NCBI GenBank assembly: GCA_023395555.1
Contig: JAEWYQ010000015.1
Span: 1-64,000 of the forward strand
From: Bacillota bacterium
GTDB taxonomy: Bacteria; Bacillota; Clostridia; Lachnospirales; Lachnospiraceae
Direction: 5' to 3'
Length of the DNA stretch: 64,000 bases
Of the stretch, positions 15,562-22,334 are shown one piece after another. The translations under genes and the position numbers were made by a program. Position 1 is the stretch's first letter. Each line of letters begins with the position of its first letter. The notes under the pieces were generated by a model. That model saw nothing but the letters and a program-made list of their open reading frames with translations, made no database searches and had not been told where the DNA came from.

Positions 15562-16745
15562 TGGCAAAAGGAAGATTCGGGAATCACGGGGGGCAATATA
15601 TACCGGAAACCCTGATGAATGCAATAATAGAGCTGGAAGAGGCTTATCATCACTATAAAGAGGATGAGGAGTTCTGCCGGGAGCTGGATAGCCTGTTGAA
15701 GAACTATGCAGGCAGGCCCTCCCTGTTATACTGCGCAGAGAAGATGACCAAAGATCTGGGCGGTGCAAAGATATATTTGAAGCGGGAGGACTTAAACCAT
15801 ACCGGTTCCCACAAGATCAACAATGTTCTGGGGCAGGTGCTGCTTGCCAAGAAGATGGGCAAGACCCGAGTAATCGCGGAGACCGGAGCAGGGCAGCACG
15901 GTGTGGCGACAGCAACCGCCGCCGCTTTGCTGGGGCTGGAATGTGAGGTCTTCATGGGCAAGGAGGATACGGACCGGCAGGTGCTCAATGTCTACCGTAT
16001 GGAGCTTCTTGGAGCCAAAGTCCACTCTGTAACCTCGGGCACTCAGACATTGAAGGACGCGGTAAATGAAACTCTGCGGGAATGGACCAAACGGGTGGAG
16101 GATACCCATTATGTATTAGGTTCCGTCATGGGCCCCCATCCCTTCCCCACCATTGTCCGGGACTTTCAGAGCATCATCGGCAAAGAGGTGAAGGAGCAGA
16201 TACTGGAGCTGGAAGGCAGGCTGCCTGACGCGGTGCTGGCCTGTGTCGGAGGAGGCAGCAATGCCATGGGAATCTTCTATGAATTCATCAACGATCCTTC
16301 GGTTCGCCTAATCGGCTGCGAAGCCGCCGGGCTGGGAGTGGATACGGATAAAACCGCCGCAACCATCGCCACCGGAACCCAGGGTATCTTCCACGGAATG
16401 AAATCCTATTTCTGCCAGGATGAGTACGGACAGATTGCCCCGGTATACTCCATCTCGGCCGGACTGGATTATCCGGGAGTAGGACCGGAGCATGCGCACC
16501 TTCATGACATTGGGCGGGCCTCCTATGTTCCGGTAACCGATCAGGAAGCGGTGGACGCCTTCGAGTATCTTTCCAGGACAGAGGGGATTATTCCGGCAGT
16601 GGAAAGCGCCCATGCCGTAGCTTACGCAAGGAAGCTGGCGCCGGCTATGGGTAAGGATCAGATTATTGTAATTAACCTCTCCGGCAGGGGAGATAAGGAC
16701 GTGGCGGCTATTGCCAGATATCGGGGGGTACAGCTCTATGAATAG
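15561..16745 (+). CDS. trpB: tryptophan synthase beta chain
   Basis: 394 residues, PLP enzyme. HTGSHKINN carries the Schiff-base Lys, GGGSNAMG binds the PLP phosphate, and the segment [17 protein letters not shown] is present. The presence of [10 protein letters not shown] and the length match TrpB1, the partner of TrpA, rather than TrpB2. It joins indole with serine. The start uses TAATG overlap with trpF, and the 3' end overlaps trpA by 8 bp. Confidence 0.97.
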   Translation: MAKGRFGNHGGQYIPETLMNAIIELEEAYHHYKEDEEFCRELDSLLKNYAGRPSLLYCAEKMTKDLGGAKIYLKREDLNHTGSHKINNVLGQVLLAKKMGKTRVIAETGAGQHGVATATAAALLGLECEVFMGKEDTDRQVLNVYRMELLGAKVHSVTSGTQTLKDAVNETLREWTKRVEDTHYVLGSVMGPHPFPTIVRDFQSIIGKEVKEQILELEGRLPDAVLACVGGGSNAMGIFYEFINDPSVRLIGCEAAGLGVDTDKTAATIATGTQGIFHGMKSYFCQDEYGQIAPVYSISAGLDYPGVGPEHAHLHDIGRASYVPVTDQEAVDAFEYLSRTEGIIPAVESAHAVAYARKLAPAMGKDQIIVINLSGRGDKDVAAIARYRGVQLYE

Positions 16746-17517
16746 AATAACGGAAGTTTTTCAAAATAATAAAGCATTTATTCCATTTATTACAGCAGGA
16801 GATCCTTCCTTGGAGATCACCAGGGAGCTGGTGAAGCGCATGGCCGGTGCAGGGGCGGATTTGATCGAGCTTGGGATTCCATTTTCCGACCCGGTAGCGG
16901 AAGGCCCGGTGATCCAGGAGGCCGATTATCGGGCGCTGGACGGGGGAGCCACCACGGATAAAATATTTGCCATGGTAGGGGAGCTTCGGAAGGAATGTGA
17001 TATTCCCATTGCATTTATGACCTATATCAACCCCATATATACCTATGGAACAGAGCGATTCATGGAGAAATGCCGGAAAGCACAGGTGGATGCGGTGATT
17101 GTTCCCGACCTTCCATACGAGGAAAGGGAGGAGCTTCTGCCTTTCTGTGAACAATATGGAGTGACTCTGATTTCCATGATTGCCCCTACCTCCAAAGCAA
17201 GAATACAGAAGATCGCCAGGGAAGCCCGCGGCTTTCTCTACTGTGTATCGTCCATGGGAGTGACCGGCATCAGAAGTGAGATTGGAAACCAGGCGGGAGC
17301 TATGATTTCCCAGGTGAAGGAAATCCAGGATATTCCCTGCGCCATCGGCTTTGGCATCTCTACCCCTGAACAGGCGAAGGCTATGGCAGCGATTGGGGAC
17401 GGGGTAATCGTGGGCAGTGCCATTGTCAGGATCATCGCGGAGCATGGCGGGAACTGTGTTCCCCTGGTAGAGGAATATGTGAGAAAAATGAAGGGAGCCT
17501 GTCTCTCATGGGAATAA
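16738..17517 (+). CDS. trpA: tryptophan synthase alpha chain
   Basis: 259 residues, (beta/alpha)8 barrel. Catalytic Glu is in [19 protein letters not shown] and catalytic Asp in [10 protein letters not shown]. The phosphate site is formed by SSMGVTGIR and GFGISTPEQ. It cleaves indole-3-glycerol phosphate and passes indole to TrpB. ATG 16738 lies in the trpB tail, 9 nt after a G-rich site. The last 10 bp overlap the next gene. Confidence 0.96.
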   Translation: MNRITEVFQNNKAFIPFITAGDPSLEITRELVKRMAGAGADLIELGIPFSDPVAEGPVIQEADYRALDGGATTDKIFAMVGELRKECDIPIAFMTYINPIYTYGTERFMEKCRKAQVDAVIVPDLPYEEREELLPFCEQYGVTLISMIAPTSKARIQKIAREARGFLYCVSSMGVTGIRSEIGNQAGAMISQVKEIQDIPCAIGFGISTPEQAKAMAAIGDGVIVGSAIVRIIAEHGGNCVPLVEEYVRKMKGACLSWE

Positions 17518-18533
17518 ACATCAATGAAATTTTGCAAAAGCTGCAGGCAGGGCAGGAGTTATCAGCCGAGGAAGCATATGATACCATCCTGGCCATACAG
17601 GAGGATCAGCTGACCGCCCCGCAGATCATGGGCTTTCAGGTTGCTCTGCTGATGAAGGGACCCACGCTGACGGAGATATCAGCCATTGCCGGAGCCATGA
17701 GGGATCATTGTATTCCGGTCATGCCCAAGGTCAGCGGGGAGCTGATGGATACCTGCGGCACCGGCGGAGGATTAAGCACCTTTAACATATCCACGGCAGT
17801 ATCCTTTGTTGCCGCCGCGGCAGGAATTAAGGTGGCAAAGACCGGAAGCAGATCCAGTACCGCGCTGTCGGGGAGCGCGGATGTATTGGAGGCTCTGGGG
17901 GTAAATATTCACCAGACGCCGAAGGGCGTGGAACGGATGATTGAAGAGGTGGGAATTGGCTTTCTGTATGCCCCCTTATTTCATCCGGTGATGCAGAAGA
18001 TGATCCATCCGGAACAGGAGCTTGGCATCAAAACAATCTTTTACACTATCATCGGCCCTTTGATTAATCCTGCCAGAGCTACCAGGCATGTCATGGGGGT
18101 ATATAGGCCGGAGCTGCTGGATAAGGTAAGCCAGGTGGCAGCCTCCCTGAACTATACCCGCGCCCTGTTTGTTCATGGAGAGGATGGCATGGATGAAATC
18201 TCCCTGCTGGGCAGGACAAAGATTCATGAATTAAAGAACGGAAGTATCGAGAGCTATGAGCTGGTGCCGGAGGAATTGGGCCTGACCCGCTGCAAGCGGA
18301 ATGATATTCTGACCGGTACGCCGGAGGCAAATGCGGTGATGATTAAGGATGTATTCTCCGGCAAGAATAAGGGTCCCAGAAGGCAGGCTGTCATTTTAAA
18401 TGCGGCAGGGGCGCTGATGATTGGAGATAAGGCGGATACCTGGAAGGCAGGGGCTGCGCTGGCAAAGGAGATTATAGACAGCGGGGCAGCTCAGAAGAAG
18501 CTGAACGAATTTATTGAAGCTTCCCACTCCTAA
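17508..18533 (+). CDS. divergent TrpD paralogue (phosphoribosyltransferase family)
   Basis: 341 residues, clearly of the anthranilate phosphoribosyltransferase/nucleoside-phosphorylase II fold. The key motifs differ from the canonical TrpD in the same operon: GTGGGL (84-89) replaces GTGGDE, KTGSRSSTALSGSAD replaces KHGNRSVSSKCGSAD, and IHPEQELGIKTIFYTIIGPL replaces VRRELGVRTIFNILGPL. The residues expected to hold anthranilate (the Arg of VRRELG, the His and Asn of KHGNR) are therefore missing, while NIST and the Mg2+ segment HGEDGMDEIS are kept. It may transfer phosphoribose to or from another aromatic base. ATG 17508 overlaps trpA by 10 bp, so it is co-translated with the trp operon. Confidence 0.85.
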   Translation: MGININEILQKLQAGQELSAEEAYDTILAIQEDQLTAPQIMGFQVALLMKGPTLTEISAIAGAMRDHCIPVMPKVSGELMDTCGTGGGLSTFNISTAVSFVAAAAGIKVAKTGSRSSTALSGSADVLEALGVNIHQTPKGVERMIEEVGIGFLYAPLFHPVMQKMIHPEQELGIKTIFYTIIGPLINPARATRHVMGVYRPELLDKVSQVAASLNYTRALFVHGEDGMDEISLLGRTKIHELKNGSIESYELVPEELGLTRCKRNDILTGTPEANAVMIKDVFSGKNKGPRRQAVILNAAGALMIGDKADTWKAGAALAKEIIDSGAAQKKLNEFIEASHS

Positions 18534-18621
18534 GAGGGGGGCGGTCCCGGTTAGAATTTAGGAAAGCATGCCGGGCCGGTTTCATTAGCAGAGAGCAGCA
18601 TGAGACGGATTTCATTAACAG

Positions 18622-18658
18622 AACGGCGGCCAGCCCTTCAAAGGCTTTGGCCGCTGTT
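18622..18658. terminator. hairpin between the trp operon and the DUF2812 gene
   Basis: A strong GC-rich stem (GGCGGCCAGCC near 18625-18635 with GGCTTTGGCCGCTG at 18643-18656) lies between two convergent genes, close to the DUF2812 stop at 18663. T-runs are weak on both strands, so it is a probable but not certain bidirectional terminator. Confidence 0.55.
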
Positions 18659-18662
18659 GCTT

Positions 18663-19250
18663 TCACCATTCTTTTGCCTGGGCTTGTTTCTTCCATTTTT
18701 TCATTTGATATTGATAGAAGATAACAGGAATAAAGGATAGTAAAGCAAAAAGTCCGTATACATAGGAATGAAAAAGAATTGCCAATACCGCAAAAATGAT
18801 AAGAAAGCTTAACCACGGATTTCGAATCGTCCGGTAGTATTTTTCCTTATCTTCAAAAGAGGTGTGCAAATCAAAAGACTTTCCATCGTTTTCTTTTTCT
18901 ACAACCAGCAATTCTCTGTTGTAGGTGGTGCTCTTTGTTGCAATCCGTCCGCCTTTTTCTGCCCATGGACGGAATTTTATTTTTCCCAAGGCATAATTAA
19001 GATTGATATTTTTATAAAAGACCTTATATCCCATATCCTCCAGAAAGTTGTGATACTCCTGTGCATCCTTTGCTGATTTATGACCGATGAATTCAATCTT
19101 ATATTTGAATTCTCCGGGGTCGCATTCTATAAATTCGTAAAGCATTTTGTCTGTTGAAATTAATCTGCAGCCCTGTTCCGCCATTTTATTCAACCAGTTT
19201 TCTTGTGTTTGCAATAATCCGCCAAAGAAACGGTAATACTTTTTACTCAT
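18663..19250 (-). CDS. DUF2812 membrane protein
   Basis: 195 residues. The N-terminal part (YYRFFGGLLQTQENWLNKMAEQGCRL, YEFIECDPGEFKYKIEFI) is the DUF2812 domain. Near the C-terminus two hydrophobic helices (WLSFLIIFAVLAILFHSYVYGLFALLSFIPVIFYQY) anchor it in the membrane, and a basic tail follows. DUF2812 proteins are usually encoded directly after PadR regulators, as here, where the start overlaps the padR stop (ATGA). Their biochemical role is unknown; a membrane-stress or lipid-related function regulated by PadR is a guess from context. Confidence 0.85.
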   Translation of the reverse strand: MSKKYYRFFGGLLQTQENWLNKMAEQGCRLISTDKMLYEFIECDPGEFKYKIEFIGHKSAKDAQEYHNFLEDMGYKVFYKNINLNYALGKIKFRPWAEKGGRIATKSTTYNRELLVVEKENDGKSFDLHTSFEDKEKYYRTIRNPWLSFLIIFAVLAILFHSYVYGLFALLSFIPVIFYQYQMKKWKKQAQAKEW

Positions 19251-19573
19251 AGATCGCTACCTCCTGTTACTTTTTCGGCTATTTGTATCAAAGAAGAGAG
19301 CCGCTGCAATTCTGTTTTTGTAATTGCCTTTCCCTCCTGGGTGATCCGGTATTCTTTTTTTCTCCCATCTGTGTCTCCGCACGGCTCAATCCAGCCTTTT
19401 TCCTGTAAAGTGTTTAACGCGCCGTACAATGTGCCGGCCCCTAGGGATAAGCGTCCATTGGTTTCATGTTCAATAAACTGCATAATGGCATATCCATGTT
19501 TGGCGGAGTAGAGTGATAACAAAATAAAAAAGGTCACTTCAGTCAAGGCGCCGCCTTTTACATTGTCTCTCAA
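19247..19573 (-). CDS. PadR family transcriptional regulator
   Basis: 108 residues, a short PadR of the winged-helix type. Motifs include LLSLYSAKHGYAIMQFIEHETNGRLSLGAGTLYGALNTLQEKGWI, the PadR recognition region, and the wing DTDGRKKEYRIT. A C-terminal dimer helix follows. It is the first gene of a two-gene operon with the DUF2812 gene (4-bp overlap). Just upstream is a long perfect inverted repeat (19586-19629) likely bound by this protein for autoregulation. Confidence 0.9.
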   Translation of the reverse strand: MRDNVKGGALTEVTFFILLSLYSAKHGYAIMQFIEHETNGRLSLGAGTLYGALNTLQEKGWIEPCGDTDGRKKEYRITQEGKAITKTELQRLSSLIQIAEKVTGGSDL

Positions 19574-19585
19574 TATAGAACCTCC

Positions 19586-19629
19586 TTATTACGGTTACTG
19601 TAATATGAGTATATCAGTAACCGTAATAA
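19586..19629 (-). promoter_or_regulatory. probable PadR operator
   Basis: A perfect 15-bp inverted repeat (TTATTACGGTTACTG at 19586-19600 and its complement at 19615-19629) with a 14-bp spacer. The spacer carries a -10-like TATACT on the minus strand. It lies just upstream of the padR start, so a dimer bound here would block the promoter. Confidence 0.7.
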
Positions 19630-19740
19630 AAGTCAAGCTCCGGTGTCGGGCACCAATTCATAACAATCGGTTGCAATATAGAAATATATGGATTATAATT
19701 GGATTAAACTGATAATGATAAGAAAAGGGGGGATGTGTCT

Positions 19741-19845
19741 GTGAAATTACTTATGATACTTATATTACAAATACTGTTATTCGCGTTTTTGGTTTTTGTA
19801 TCCGTCTTGGTTATTCGGGCCCTTATTAAATATATAAAAAAATAA
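19741..19845 (+). CDS. 34-residue single-helix membrane peptide
   Basis: GTG 19741 follows GGGGGGAT and opens a 34-codon frame: MKLLMILILQILLFAFLVFVS continuing to a basic tail ALIKYIKK. It is one long hydrophobic helix flanked by Lys, the layout of small membrane peptides such as type I toxins or transporter-associated peptides. It stands alone between padR and a merR gene and is followed at once by a GGTGTCAGGCACC palindrome. No family is recognised. It could be real, given the ribosome binding site and sensible amino-acid pattern, but small size leaves doubt. Confidence 0.45.
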   Translation: MKLLMILILQILLFAFLVFVSVLVIRALIKYIKK

Positions 19846-19848
19846 ATC

Positions 19849-19876
19849 GGGTGTCAGGCACCGGTGCCTGACACCC
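19849..19876. repeat. double GGTGTCAGGCACC repeat forming a 28-bp palindrome
   Basis: Two head-to-head copies of GGTGTCAGGCACC (19850-19862 and, inverted, 19863-19875) with an extra flanking G/C pair make a perfect palindrome. Single copies or variants occur at 19642-19654, 20759-20771, 21443-21454, 24647-24659, 25665-25677, 25700-25712 and 25724-25736. The arrangement resembles REP elements. Confidence 0.85.
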
Positions 19877-19879
19877 AAA

Positions 19880-19935
19880 ATATAAGCCGTATACTGTCAA
19901 TGTGATATCTCAGATTGTCAGCATACGGCTTATAT
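19880..19935 (-). terminator. long hairpin downstream of the merR gene
   Basis: An imperfect inverted repeat of about 25 bp per arm (outer arms ATATAAGCCGTAT and ATACGGCTTATAT, perfect) lies 12 bp after the merR stop on the minus strand, with a few T residues after it. It is the likely terminator of merR; it abuts the REP-like palindrome at 19849-19876. Confidence 0.65.
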
Positions 19936-19947
19936 ATTCATGTCGGG

Positions 19948-20691
19948 CTATTTCTGGCTTTCGGCATAAATCTTCATAGCCTCGGATAAAAACTTAGACA
20001 GGCCGTCGCCATATTTGTCTATATTTACAGTAAATCTTTCGTCGGTAACATACATTTGGCCGATCCCGGCAAAAGCCTCCAGTGAATAGTTGTAACCAAA
20101 GTTGGCATTGAAATGACGGTACATTTTATCCATAGCAGCCTGTGCGGTTGCGGAGTCCGGTGCCTCATTCCTTATTTTGGCCAGATCAGTAAATAAATCG
20201 TCCATGCCTTTTGCTATTGCCTCTTGTTCATTTTGTGATAGTGATTTTATGTGGGCGTTGCTTTGGTCAATCGCCTTGTCGCCCCATAAACGTCTTGCTT
20301 CCTCTTCATATGGATTATTGGTAAAATCAAACCCATGAAATTTGTCTTTGACACTCATTGTCGTCTTTCCTTTCATATTTTGTACGGATTTCTCAAGAGT
20401 CTCCAGCATCGATTCAATACGTCTTTTTTCATGCAGAAGAGATTTCCTCTGTAAATCGAAGGCTTTTTCCCTATCAAAATTCGGACTGTTTAAAAGCTCC
20501 TTGATTTGTGCAAGAGAGAAGCCGCACTCCTTAAAGAACAGGATTTGCTGCAGTCGATCCATGTCATCGTCGGAGTACTCGCGATAGTCGTTTTCCGGAT
20601 TACGGCTTGGACTAAGGAGTGAAATCGTATCATAATGATGAAGCGTGCGCACACTTACACCGGTTATTTTTGCTACTTCCTTTGCGTTCAT
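19948..20691 (-). CDS. MerR family regulator with TipAS ligand domain
   Basis: About 247 residues. The N-terminal MerR winged helix is clear (MNAKEVAKITGVSVRTLHHYDTISLL, then the YSDDDMDRLQQILFFKECGFSLAQIKELL segment), followed by a coiled-coil dimer helix. From about residue 135 a TipAS-type domain follows (WGDKA, GMDDLFTDLAKIRN, YRHFNANFGYNYSLEAFAGIGQMYVTDERFTVNID), a globin-like fold that binds hydrophobic antibiotics in TipA. Likely it activates its own promoter and perhaps an exporter in response to such drugs (inference). ATG 20691 is preferred to GTG 20700 because of spacing to GGGAGAG. The promoter upstream has the 19-bp spacer typical of MerR control. Confidence 0.9.
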   Translation of the reverse strand: MNAKEVAKITGVSVRTLHHYDTISLLSPSRNPENDYREYSDDDMDRLQQILFFKECGFSLAQIKELLNSPNFDREKAFDLQRKSLLHEKRRIESMLETLEKSVQNMKGKTTMSVKDKFHGFDFTNNPYEEEARRLWGDKAIDQSNAHIKSLSQNEQEAIAKGMDDLFTDLAKIRNEAPDSATAQAAMDKMYRHFNANFGYNYSLEAFAGIGQMYVTDERFTVNIDKYGDGLSKFLSEAMKIYAESQK

Positions 20692-20717
20692 TGCTTTCAC
20701 TCTCCCTTACAAATATC

Positions 20718-20748
20718 ATTGTAAACTATAACGCAACGTGATAGTCAA
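20718..20748 (-). promoter_or_regulatory. MerR-type promoter and operator
   Basis: On the minus strand TTGACT (20748-20743) and TACAAT (20723-20718) are separated by 19 bp, the over-long spacer that MerR activators untwist. The spacer region holds the dyad ACTATAACG-CAA-CGTGATAGT (20725-20745, 8 of 9 pairs), a plausible MerR binding site. Confidence 0.75.
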
Positions 20749-20758
20749 GACTTTTTTT

Positions 20759-20771
20759 GGTGCCTGACACC
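20759..20771. repeat. GGTGTCAGGCACC dispersed repeat copy
   Basis: A perfect inverted-orientation copy (GGTGCCTGACACC) lies between the merR promoter and the stop of the tetR gene. It belongs to the cluster described at 19849-19876. Confidence 0.85.
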
Positions 20772-20773
20772 CC

Positions 20774-21379
20774 TTAATTTGTAAGCATATCCATGATCGC
20801 TTTAACGGTAACATCTACCATTACATTATAATCCACATTCTCCTGCTGATGATACATCATTTCATGGGTCAGATTTTCCACTATGATGCAGATCAAATAG
20901 GCCTTTTCATATGCGTGGGAGGGGTGAATATCAAATCGGTTCAGGAGCTCTACCAAATTCGCTGCGATATTGGCTTGGGAACGGTTGTACAGCTCGCCGA
21001 TCTCCGGATCTGTGTGAGCTAAAGCCAGCATCTCTTCATGAACCGTTTTATTCAGGGTATGGGATTTTGCTAATTTGATAATAATTTCTTTAATCACTCT
21101 GGTTAAATCCAGCGGCAGCTTCAGATTCTGTATGGTCTCATATATGGGGGAAGTGATGTTGTTCTCGTATCTCTTGATTACCTCCAAAAAAATATCCTTT
21201 TTATCATGGAAATAGCTATATACGATACCGGTGGATACACCGGCAAATTTCGCTATCTCGGCAGTATTGGTATGATGAAAGCCTTTCTCACAGAATAATT
21301 GGTAGCCGGCATCTATTATCTTATTCCTTTTCTCAATGGAACGCTGCTGTTGAGGCGTTCTAATTTGTTTCTTTTCCAT
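20774..21379 (-). CDS. TetR family transcriptional regulator
   Basis: 201 residues. The N-terminal TetR HTH is clear: RNKIIDAGYQLFCEKGFHHTNTAEIAKFAGVSTGIVYSYFHDKKDIFLEVI. The C-terminal ligand domain is all-helical and unassigned. ATG 21379 follows AAGGAGGC; the upstream extension (MIGAVTLLL...) is not likely to be translated. It is divergent from the ABC exporter at 21633-24622, with the intergenic region holding a possible operator, so it may repress that exporter (inference from context). Confidence 0.9.
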   Translation of the reverse strand: MEKKQIRTPQQQRSIEKRNKIIDAGYQLFCEKGFHHTNTAEIAKFAGVSTGIVYSYFHDKKDIFLEVIKRYENNITSPIYETIQNLKLPLDLTRVIKEIIIKLAKSHTLNKTVHEEMLALAHTDPEIGELYNRSQANIAANLVELLNRFDIHPSHAYEKAYLICIIVENLTHEMMYHQQENVDYNVMVDVTVKAIMDMLTN

Positions 21380-21393
21380 AATCAGCCTCCTTG

Positions 21394-21411
21394 TAACCAT
21401 AATTATGATTA
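21394..21411. promoter_or_regulatory. possible TetR operator
   Basis: TAACCAT-AATT-ATGATTA is an 18-bp dyad (6 of 7 pairs) immediately upstream of the tetR ribosome binding site. Such placement fits autorepression. A degenerate GGTGACGGCACC copy of the dispersed repeat follows at 21443-21454. Confidence 0.45.
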
Positions 21412-21632
21412 TAAAGAGGAAGATTGCTTTCGTCAACAATAAGGTGACGGCACCAATCAAAGATATGAAAGATCATTCATATATTGTGTTGACATAATAA
21501 AATGAAAAGCATATAATATATGAACATGAAATATATTTCATATTACAGACTTGATGATAGGACTTACAGGTGAATTTTCTATATTTTGCGGGGAACTGTT
21601 GATAAGCTGGGAGCAGAAAGGGCGGGAAAGAT

Positions 21633-22334
21633 ATGAATTTAATTGAATTTCGTGATGTATCAAAGGAGTATATCATAGGGGAAAGGAAGCTGTCCGCGGT
21701 TGACCGGATCAGCTTTACGATTCAGGAGGGGGAATTTGTAGTGATCCTCGGACCGAGCGGTGCAGGAAAATCAACACTGCTGAATTTGCTGGGAGGTATG
21801 GATTATGCGACCTCCGGGGAAATTCTGATCGATGGTAATAACATTACTGCGTATCGGGATAATGAATTAACCGAATACCGGGCCGCCAATGTTGGCTTTG
21901 TATTTCAATTCTATAATCTGATTCCCACCCTGACCGCACTGGAGAATGTCTCTCTGACCAGGGAGGTAGCAAAAAATTCGATGGACCCTGTGAAGGTGTT
22001 GGAAGCAGTGGGACTCAAGGAGCAGTTAAGCCAGTTCCCGGCCCAGCTGTCAGGAGGAGAGCAGCAAAGGGTTTCCATCGCCAGAGCTGTCTGCAAGAAT
22101 CCCAAAATGTTGCTGTGTGATGAACCCACCGGCGCCCTGGATTCGGAAACCGGGATGGTGCTTCTGAGTTTATTGCAGCGTTTAAGCAGGGAAGAGGATA
22201 AAACAGTAATTATCGTGACACATAATGCAGCGCTGGCGCAGGCGGCGGATAAGGTGATACATATAAAGAACGGAAGAATCACCCGGATAGCGGAGAATGG
22301 GAGCCCGGCAGAGGTGAGCGAGGTGAATTGGTGA
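21633..22334 (+). CDS. ABC transporter ATP-binding protein (MacB/LolD type)
   Basis: 233 residues, one complete ABC ATPase. Walker A is GPSGAGKST (about residues 42-50), the Q-loop lies in FVFQFYNLIPTLTALENV, the signature is LSGGEQQRVSIARA, and Walker B is LLCDEPTGALD, followed by the switch His in VTHN. The FxFQxxNLxPxLTxxENV pattern is characteristic of the lipoprotein/macrolide exporter class. It drives the FtsX-type permease encoded next; its stop and the permease start overlap as TGATG. The pair likely exports peptides, lipids or antibiotics. Confidence 0.95.
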   Translation: MNLIEFRDVSKEYIIGERKLSAVDRISFTIQEGEFVVILGPSGAGKSTLLNLLGGMDYATSGEILIDGNNITAYRDNELTEYRAANVGFVFQFYNLIPTLTALENVSLTREVAKNSMDPVKVLEAVGLKEQLSQFPAQLSGGEQQRVSIARAVCKNPKMLLCDEPTGALDSETGMVLLSLLQRLSREEDKTVIIVTHNAALAQAADKVIHIKNGRITRIAENGSPAEVSEVNW

